A program made the position numbers and the translations under genes. From Flavobacteriales bacterium (GTDB taxonomy: Bacteria > Bacteroidota > Bacteroidia > Flavobacteriales_D > Sanyastnellaceae), in assembly GCA_947462725.1 (NCBI GenBank), contig CANHPZ010000007.1, positions 1-38,805 on the forward strand: a DNA stretch of 38,805 nucleotides, in the 5' to 3' direction. Position 1 is the stretch's first letter, and each line of letters begins with the position of its first letter. Below the pieces are notes generated by a model that searched no databases, had not been told where the DNA came from, and saw only the letters and a program-made list of their open reading frames with translations. Below are positions 33,109 through 38,805 of this stretch, piece after piece.

Positions 33109-33966
33109 CTATTTCACAACTTTGATATCATCGAGATAAATGGCAGGAACACTTGCTTCATCGCGTGTGCATTCCACAAATAATCTGTAGTAATCTGCCG
33201 AAGGATATTGCGAGGCCACCATACCCAAATCCATATATACTTTGTTCCAGGTAGGAACTGATCCATCACCATCATTGGTTGGTGTGAGATAAAGCACGGA
33301 TTGCTTTTGAGAAGTTCCGCCAGTCACAACGTAGAGGCCAAGAACAAAGGTGTTATTGCAACTATAATCGAGTTCAAGAAAAGCGACATCTCCTGATGTC
33401 AGACTGACATTCGTTTCGTCAACAAAACTCAACAATGTAGCATCAGCCGGAAGTTCCATCTTCACGCACCTTACACCGCTCGCTGCCAAATCGGGCACAT
33501 TCAGTAATTCGACAGTTCCACCGTTTCCTGTTGCTTCCAGAAATGGGTTCCCCGCCTCAAAATTTCGGGTAGCATCCACCTGGGTGTTATTGAGGTATTC
33601 AAACTGGGGTTGAATATGAAATGATTCACCTTTTGTGAAATAGATTGAGGTATCGTAGGCCGTGTAGAAAGGGTATCGAATTCGACTCGTGCCCATGCCA
33701 TTGTTTTTAATGCCGGCGAACACAGTTACGTTGTGCATTCCCTCTTTGAGAACAGGCAAATGGGAGGGTAAATCCAACACACCGGTAATGTCGCCATCGA
33801 TATAATACCATAGTTCACTAATTCCATGGCTATTTGAACCTTGTGCAATGGTGGTAGTCAACTCAACTTGATCAGCAACTACAAATGATGGAATGCCGAT
33901 ATCATTGCGCGAATCTGAGCACGACACCAAACAAACCAACAAGCACAGAAACAAAGCAAGCCGCAT
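33109..33966 (-). CDS. Lipoprotein of unknown function, beta-rich
   Basis: 285 residues from the ATG at 33966, which gives the signal MRLALFLCLLVCLVSC with Cys16 lipidated; the frame extends to 34026 but that start hides the signal. Mature part: an N-terminal beta domain (ELTTTIAQGS ... ELWYYIDGD ... HNVTVFAGIKNNG) followed by a carbohydrate-binding-like or jelly-roll domain from ~135 to 285 ending AIYLDDIKVVK, a form frequent in galactose-binding-like folds. I do not recognise the family. It ends 1 bp before the sugar-phosphate transferase start, so the two are co-transcribed. Confidence 0.78.
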   Translation of the reverse strand: MRLALFLCLLVCLVSCSDSRNDIGIPSFVVADQVELTTTIAQGSNSHGISELWYYIDGDITGVLDLPSHLPVLKEGMHNVTVFAGIKNNGMGTSRIRYPFYTAYDTSIYFTKGESFHIQPQFEYLNNTQVDATRNFEAGNPFLEATGNGGTVELLNVPDLAASGVRCVKMELPADATLLSFVDETNVSLTSGDVAFLELDYSCNNTFVLGLYVVTGGTSQKQSVLYLTPTNDGDGSVPTWNKVYMDLGMVASQYPSADYYRLFVECTRDEASVPAIYLDDIKVVK

Positions 33967-34009
33967 AAATTCCGGAAGTCCGATTAAAAAGGATGGCAAA
34001 TTAAGGCAA

Positions 34010-34023
34010 GCGCGCGAACGCGC
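34010..34023 (-). terminator. Possible hairpin after the Gfo/Idh/MocA gene
   Basis: GCGCG, TTCG and CGCGC on the minus strand form a perfect 5-bp stem with a TTCG loop, about 60 bases after the oxidoreductase stop. The following bases are only moderately T-rich, so termination is uncertain. Confidence 0.3.
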
Positions 34024-34083
34024 CATGCACCGAACGAACGAATGCTGAATTATTGCCTACCGGTGAAAATTATTGAAAATGTT

Positions 34084-35109
34084 CTAAAAGTCCTTGGGCG
34101 ACTGAACATCAGGGTCTTGAATCAAGACATGCTGCGCCATTTTCTCGAGCACCTGCAGCGCCACTTCCAAAGCACGGGTGCCATCTTGGAGCGACACTTC
34201 GGGGAAGGTGTTTTCGTTGATGCATTTGGCGAAAGATTCGAGTTCATCGCGGATAGCATTGGTCTCCTCCACCTTGGGCTTCTCAAAAAGAATCTCTTTA
34301 AAGCCTTTGCCAGCGCCCAGCTCAATGGCGATTGAGAAGGGATCCGGATCGCCTACAATTTCTTTCATGCGCACAATCTCAGCTTCCTTCTGAAGAAAGT
34401 CGACAGAGATATAAGCATCCTTTTGAAAGAACCGCGATTTACGCATATTCTTCAAGGAGATACGACTGGCTGTAAGATTGGCAACGCACCCATTATCCAA
34501 CTCAATACGAGCGTTAGCGATATCAGGCGTGTCGCTTAGCACGGCGACTCCGCTGGCAGAAATACGACGCGCATTGGCTCCTGTAATAGATAATATGATA
34601 TCGATATCATGAATCATGAGGTCAAGCACCACGGATACGTCAGTGCCGCGCGGATTGAATTGCGCCAGGCGATGGGTTTCAATAAACCGCGGTTGATCCA
34701 AATAAGGACGAGCCGCTCGGAATGCCGGATTGAAACGCTCGACATGTCCCACTTGCACTTTTACGCCGGCCTCCTTCGACAAGCTAATAAGTGACCGTGC
34801 CTCTTCGGATGTAGTCGTAACTGGCTTCTCAATAAAGACATGCTTCAATTTTCGAATAGCCATGTTTGCCGCTTCAAAATGCTGGATGGTTGGGGTAACA
34901 ATATCCACCACATCACAAGCATCAATCAGCGATTGCGCATTGTGAAAAGGCATGACACCAAATTGATCTGCTGCCTCCTTGGCCTTTGCAATATTGGGAT
35001 CATAAAAACCAACCAGCTCATACACCTCGGTCAATTCACTGATACATTTCATGTGAATCTTGCCCAAGTGGCCGGCACCCAAAACTCCTATTTTCAGCTT
35101 ATCCGCCAT
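34084..35109 (-). CDS. Gfo/Idh/MocA family NAD(P)-dependent oxidoreductase
   Basis: 341 residues from the ATG at 35109 (MADKLKIGVLGAGHLGKIH); the frame runs 67 codons further with no homology. Rossmann NAD-binding loop GVLGAGHLG (8-16) and the catalytic Lys95 in FIEKPV, then HVERFNPAFRA and the C-terminal beta-sheet domain (LDLMIHDIDIILSI). The HVERFNPA motif is typical of a subgroup acting on nucleotide sugars or similar polyols; the substrate is not certain. Divergent from pcm. Confidence 0.9.
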   Translation of the reverse strand: MADKLKIGVLGAGHLGKIHMKCISELTEVYELVGFYDPNIAKAKEAADQFGVMPFHNAQSLIDACDVVDIVTPTIQHFEAANMAIRKLKHVFIEKPVTTTSEEARSLISLSKEAGVKVQVGHVERFNPAFRAARPYLDQPRFIETHRLAQFNPRGTDVSVVLDLMIHDIDIILSITGANARRISASGVAVLSDTPDIANARIELDNGCVANLTASRISLKNMRKSRFFQKDAYISVDFLQKEAEIVRMKEIVGDPDPFSIAIELGAGKGFKEILFEKPKVEETNAIRDELESFAKCINENTFPEVSLQDGTRALEVALQVLEKMAQHVLIQDPDVQSPKDF

Positions 35110-35209
35110 ACCACAAAAATTGACTGAACAAGTGTCTACAACGGGCGGTTGATTTTTAATTTTCAACAGCGCATGGCGCATGACTACTAACACTAGTTTT
35201 AACTCCGCT

Positions 35210-35872
35210 ATGTTAACAGATTCGTATCGCCACAAAGGACTCAGAAAGAAATTAGTAGATGAGTTAAAACACATGGGTATCAGCGACCAAAGAGTATTGG
35301 ACGCCATCAATGCCGTGCCCCGACATTACTTTTTAACGAGTGCTTTTTTGGAGTTTGCATACGACAACAAAGCTTTTCAAATTGGTGAAGGTCAAACCAT
35401 TTCGCATCCGTATACGGTAGCTATCCAATCGCAATTATTGAGTGTTGAACCTGGAATGAAGGTATTGGAAATCGGAACAGGAAGCGGATTTCAGACAGCC
35501 GTGCTTTGTGAGCTAGGCGCCAAAGTTTACTCTATTGAGCGTCAGAAGCTCTTGCATGAAAACTCCAAAAAACTATTGGCTAAAATGGGCTACAAAACCT
35601 ATCTCAGCTATGGTGATGGCTATAAAGGGTTGCCTTCATTCGCTCCATTCGACCGAGTAATTATTACGTGTGCAATTCCAAAAGTTCCGGAAGACCTATT
35701 GATGCAACTCAAGCCGGGTGGGATATTGGTGATGCCATTCGGGGAAGGTGAAGTGCAGCGCATGATGGTCGTGAAAGAATTACCCGACGGCACATTTGAA
35801 TCTGAACTCCATGGCGAATTTTCTTTTGTACCCATGCTGGAAAAGCGAAACTCGGGCACATTCAATCAGTAG
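35210..35872 (+). CDS. pcm: Protein-L-isoaspartate O-methyltransferase
   Basis: 220 residues from the ATG at 35210 (MLTDSYRHKGLRKKLVDELK); an ATG at 35180 adds ten residues without homology. Methylates isoaspartyl residues in aged proteins with SAM, to start their repair. The SAM loop is LEIGTGSGFQT (86-96); the family motifs VPRHYFL, GEGQTISHPYTVA and ITCAIPKVP are present. Its stop overlaps the convergent helicase gene by 7 bp. An extracytoplasmic isoaspartyl peptidase is also encoded in this window (10428-11489). Confidence 0.96.
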   Translation: MLTDSYRHKGLRKKLVDELKHMGISDQRVLDAINAVPRHYFLTSAFLEFAYDNKAFQIGEGQTISHPYTVAIQSQLLSVEPGMKVLEIGTGSGFQTAVLCELGAKVYSIERQKLLHENSKKLLAKMGYKTYLSYGDGYKGLPSFAPFDRVIITCAIPKVPEDLLMQLKPGGILVMPFGEGEVQRMMVVKELPDGTFESELHGEFSFVPMLEKRNSGTFNQ

Positions 35873-37737
35873 TTAAATTCCCAAGCCGTGCGGTATGCCC
35901 CAGATGTTTCTGCAAATTGCAGAAAATCGTTATAGAATTTATCATTGCCCAGGGTAGCGCTATCGCCAACAACAACAAGCTTCATCTTAGCGCGTGTCAT
36001 GGCTACATTCATGCGACGATAATCGCGCAAAAAACCAATTTCGCTTTTCTCATTGCTACGCACCATACTGATGTATACAACCTCACGTTCCTGACCTTGA
36101 AAGGAATCAATCGTATTGACCGTTACATGCTGCATCCCCGCAAACTCAGCCTGAAGCAAATCCACTTGTGCACGATAGGGAGAGATAATGGCAAACTGAA
36201 AGTCGCTGCCCAGTTGCTCAGTTAGCGCATCGAAGTGCTTTCGAATGATATTCACCTCATCCGGATTGCAGCGTGAATCGCCATCATCACCAGCCTTCTC
36301 ATCAAAACCACAACCGGCGGTATCTATAAATTCAACAGGAATACCATCAGCCAAGCAACGATCCACTACACTGGCATGTGCCACCAATTGATTGTCGTAG
36401 AATTTGCGATTTGAAAAAGCCATGATCAACTCGTGCATCCTGTATTGCTCGCGCAGCAATGCCACAGCAGGCGATCGCTTAATAACTTTCTCGAGCAATG
36501 TTATGTTGAGCCCTTTGGATGCAGCCTCTTGACTCTTCACGGTAGGTGGCAACTGAAAAGGATCTCCTGCCATAATCACACGCTCAGCCTTTAAGATAGG
36601 CACCCATACAGCAGGCTCAATGCCTTGTCCGGCTTCATCGATAACGACCGTGGTGAATCTCCTTCCCACCAAATAATCCGAAGCTGACCCGATAAGCGTG
36701 CAGGCTATCACCTGAGCTTCGTCGAGCACTTTCTGCACCAGATAATTTTCAAGTTCACGAGCCTCCTTGTTGATTTGACGGGCTTCATGAAAAATCAATT
36801 TACGCTGTTCGGCTTCTTCACGACCAAAAGAGCGCTTGTACTTCCCTCCCATCTTACGCAATTCCAACGCTCGCTTTTTCAATTCTCTGATTTGCTTGAA
36901 ATCACGTTCTTGCTGCAGCAGCACATCCAAAGTAAGAGCGGTATTGTCGGTTTCAACCTTAGCCAAATTGCCAATGCGCACGACACGCAATCCTTTATTA
37001 GCAAGACTTCGAGCCAAGTGATCGGTAGCGGCATTACTCGGCGCACACACCATGATTTGTTTTTCATCGCGCAGCACTTCCACCATGGATTCTACCAGGG
37101 TCGTAGTTTTACCCGTGCCGGGCGGGCCGTGCACTACAGCCAAATCCTCTGCTTCCCGAATAAGCTTGAGCGCTGCATTTTGCGAGTCATTCAACCGAGC
37201 CGATACCACCGTATCAAGCTTCTTAAAGTTCGGTTGCGCGTAACCCAACAGTATATCGCGCAGTTGTTTCAGCCTTCCCTTCTCTACATTGATTAATAGA
37301 TTGAGCGCCTTGAACATCTCATCATACGTGCGTGTGTCGAACAAGAGATTGACACCAATCTTACCCTCATCCACCCAGTCGGGCAGCTCATCGAGATAGA
37401 ATGAAATCTTCATGCGCTGATCGTCTACGTATCCAATTGTGCCGTTGACCATGGCATTATCCAATCCGTCAGCCGCCGAGAACAAACTAACAGGAGCCGC
37501 ACTTTGGAACCGATGCTCCAATCGGTCACCCGGGTTGCGCTCCACAACAATGAAAGGATAAGAGCCGATACCAAATCCTGTTTCCACAATTTTCAGAGGA
37601 AACCAAGTAATGCCATTGCGCTTGCGCTCCGGAATACTCGATCGCTTGAGCCATGCGTCATGCAATGCAAAATCTTCCGATTGTTCAATGCGGAGTATCG
37701 AAGCCAACCGGCCGAGTTCATCTATTGCGTCTGTCAT
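35866..37737 (-). CDS. UPF1/IGHMBP2-like superfamily 1 helicase
   Basis: 623 residues from the ATG at 37737 (MTDAIDELGRLASIL); the frame runs 14 codons further. N-terminal ~175 residues form the OB/stalk region; then a Q-motif (LNDSQNAAL, Q186), Walker A GPPGTGKT (204-211), motif Ia CAPSNAATDHLA, DEAG in VVIDEAGQG (~365), motif III GDPFQLPPTV, motif IV YRMHELIMAFSN, SFQGQEREVVYIS and motif VI NVAMTRAK. A long charged coiled-coil segment (~270-345) separates Ia and II. This is the UPF1-like 5'-3' family; the substrate (DNA or RNA) in bacteria is not settled. It starts 25 bp after a terminator. Confidence 0.93.
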   Translation of the reverse strand: MTDAIDELGRLASILRIEQSEDFALHDAWLKRSSIPERKRNGITWFPLKIVETGFGIGSYPFIVVERNPGDRLEHRFQSAAPVSLFSAADGLDNAMVNGTIGYVDDQRMKISFYLDELPDWVDEGKIGVNLLFDTRTYDEMFKALNLLINVEKGRLKQLRDILLGYAQPNFKKLDTVVSARLNDSQNAALKLIREAEDLAVVHGPPGTGKTTTLVESMVEVLRDEKQIMVCAPSNAATDHLARSLANKGLRVVRIGNLAKVETDNTALTLDVLLQQERDFKQIRELKKRALELRKMGGKYKRSFGREEAEQRKLIFHEARQINKEARELENYLVQKVLDEAQVIACTLIGSASDYLVGRRFTTVVIDEAGQGIEPAVWVPILKAERVIMAGDPFQLPPTVKSQEAASKGLNITLLEKVIKRSPAVALLREQYRMHELIMAFSNRKFYDNQLVAHASVVDRCLADGIPVEFIDTAGCGFDEKAGDDGDSRCNPDEVNIIRKHFDALTEQLGSDFQFAIISPYRAQVDLLQAEFAGMQHVTVNTIDSFQGQEREVVYISMVRSNEKSEIGFLRDYRRMNVAMTRAKMKLVVVGDSATLGNDKFYNDFLQFAETSGAYRTAWEFNY

Positions 37738-37761
37738 GTGAGGGCAAATATCCGAAGGTGC

Positions 37762-37788
37762 AAAAAAAAACTGCCCCATGAGGGGCAG
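37762..37788 (-). terminator. Hairpin terminator for the T9SS type-B gene
   Basis: CTGCCCC (37771-37777) and GGGGCAG (37782-37788) form a 7-bp stem around ATGA; on the minus strand the stem is followed by a run of T (the A-run at 37762-37770). It lies 25 bp after the stop of the large minus-strand gene and just before the helicase start. Confidence 0.88.
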
Positions 37789-37812
37789 TCATTTTCGGAA
37801 GTTTATGATAAC

Positions 37813-38805
37813 TTATTTCTTGCGCACGATGGTCAAATCGCCGCGGAAGTATTCCACTCCAGTATTTTTCTTCAAACCTACGATGTAGTAGTATGTTCCG
37901 TCTGCAGCGTTGTCGCCATTCCACTTCCCATTGTAGTCCAAGTCTTCAAAGATGAGCGTTCCCCAACGATTGAAAATCTGAACCGAGCTACCAGGGTAGC
38001 GACGAATACTCGTTACTTCAAACGTGTCATTTCGTCCATCGCCATCCGGCGTCATGATATTCGGGATAATCATTTCACACTCTTCAGGTTCGAAGCGAAT
38101 GATGATATCTGCTGAATTTTGACAATAGGCCTGTTGCACGTGCAACAGGTATACTCCTGAAGTCTCTGTAGTATAAGCCTGAAGAGCGTTAGAGAATGTG
38201 GTGTCTTCATTACCTGCTGCAAATGCAGCCAACGATGGATAGAAACTCCAATCCCAAACAACAGATTGGTTTTGATCATCAGCGATGATATCTACCGGCA
38301 GCGTTTCAACGCAAGGTTTCATGATGCGATCTTCGATGACCAGCGGCGGGGCAATGTAGTAATCTACTGTATCGGCTGTATTGCAAGCGGCATCATTCAC
38401 GATAAGTTGATAGTGTGCGTCATCTGAAACCACCAATGAATCATGAACCTCACCGCCTAGGATATCATCGTTCATGTACCAAGAGAAAGTGGCATCAGGA
38501 TTTACTTGTGGTGCTGAGGTGAGCGTAACCGGGTAAATCGCAAAGCAATTGTATTGCGGAGAATCTGTAGTTACCAGAGGAGCCACCGGAACGACATCAG
38601 CCGCATCTGTGCCGGAGCAATTGTCTAGGCCAACAGCAGAAACAACAACGCTATACGTGTTGGGAGCATTAACAACAGGAGAAGCAATTGTAGCATTGGA
38701 TAACCCCGTTGCCGGCGACCATTGATAAGTATAGGTCACAGTGCTAACAGCATTTTCGATAACGGCATTCAATTGATTCGTCTGACCAACACACAATGGA
38801 ATGTC
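37813..38805 (-). CDS. Large secreted PKD/Ig-like protein with T9SS type B sorting domain, C-terminal part
   Basis: The gene enters from beyond the window; 330 codons are visible, open to the last base, so there is no start here. The visible part holds Ig/PKD-like repeats (CVGQTNQLNA ... TYQWSPATGL; ATFSWYMNDDILGG). The last ~85 residues are a T9SS type B (CHU_C / gliding-motility-associated) sorting domain: NIMTPDGDGRNDTFEV, VQIFNRWGTLIFE, YNGKWNGDN, GTYYYIVGLK, FRGDLTIVRK. Such proteins are exported by type IX secretion to the cell surface, and SprB-like members are adhesins used in gliding. Whether this one is an adhesin is inference. Confidence 0.92.
   Translation of the reverse strand, partial: DIPLCVGQTNQLNAVIENAVSTVTYTYQWSPATGLSNATIASPVVNAPNTYSVVVSAVGLDNCSGTDAADVVPVAPLVTTDSPQYNCFAIYPVTLTSAPQVNPDATFSWYMNDDILGGEVHDSLVVSDDAHYQLIVNDAACNTADTVDYYIAPPLVIEDRIMKPCVETLPVDIIADDQNQSVVWDWSFYPSLAAFAAGNEDTTFSNALQAYTTETSGVYLLHVQQAYCQNSADIIIRFEPEECEMIIPNIMTPDGDGRNDTFEVTSIRRYPGSSVQIFNRWGTLIFEDLDYNGKWNGDNAADGTYYYIVGLKKNTGVEYFRGDLTIVRKK

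Overview
This window looks like chromosomal DNA of a Bacteroidota bacterium, most likely Flavobacteriales (Cryomorphaceae/Schleiferiaceae-like; the family-level placement is inference). The pointers are type IX secretion (T9SS) C-terminal sorting domains of type A (end of the 3228-6110 gene) and type B (37813-38805), a DUF5777 barrel, a PorT-like barrel, the rpmG-DUF4295-ftsY block, a SiaB/SiaC pair, a TAnnTTTG promoter, and an almost complete lack of Shine-Dalgarno sites. The genome is densely packed and of moderate GC. I saw no tRNA, rRNA, insertion sequence, prophage or CRISPR array.

Region 1 (1-11489, + strand) is the accessory part. After the tail of a DUF5777 barrel gene, eight genes run in one direction with almost no spacing: a secreted protein with 20 Cys-rich GCTN/GCTY repeats, a lamin-tail domain and a dockerin-like end; a T9SS-sorted beta-propeller (SBBP-like) protein; a P-loop NTPase; a TMD-NBD ABC transporter with an eroded ATPase domain; a small lipoprotein; a YD-like secreted protein; a DUF2490 barrel; and an isoaspartyl peptidase with a lipoprotein signal. 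The last six genes are joined by five consecutive 4-bp stop/start overlaps. This is the best candidate in the window for an undescribed envelope or export system. Its function is not established.

Region 2 (11475-25228) is mostly housekeeping: queE; a 505-bp gap with no convincing gene; a Tudor-like protein downstream of rimO; siaB-siaC (partner-switching phosphorelay without a SiaD cyclase); ftsY, DUF4295 and rpmG behind a good flavobacterial promoter; ftsK-lolA; an EGF-domain lipoprotein; and the minus-strand row guaA, LysM/periplasmic-binding-fold protein, hemF.

Region 3 (25349-38805) holds maf; a minus-strand operon of an active M16 peptidase, an inactive M16 lipoprotein and a PorT-like barrel; hutH without other hut genes; a lipoprotein gene 1 bp upstream of an initiating sugar-phosphate transferase; a Gfo/Idh/MocA oxidoreductase; pcm; a UPF1-like helicase; and the 3' end of a large T9SS type-B adhesin-like gene that leaves the window.

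Many open reading frames can be extended upstream through TTG or GTG codons. Where an internal ATG gives the family-typical N-terminus or a proper signal peptide I use that start and say so.
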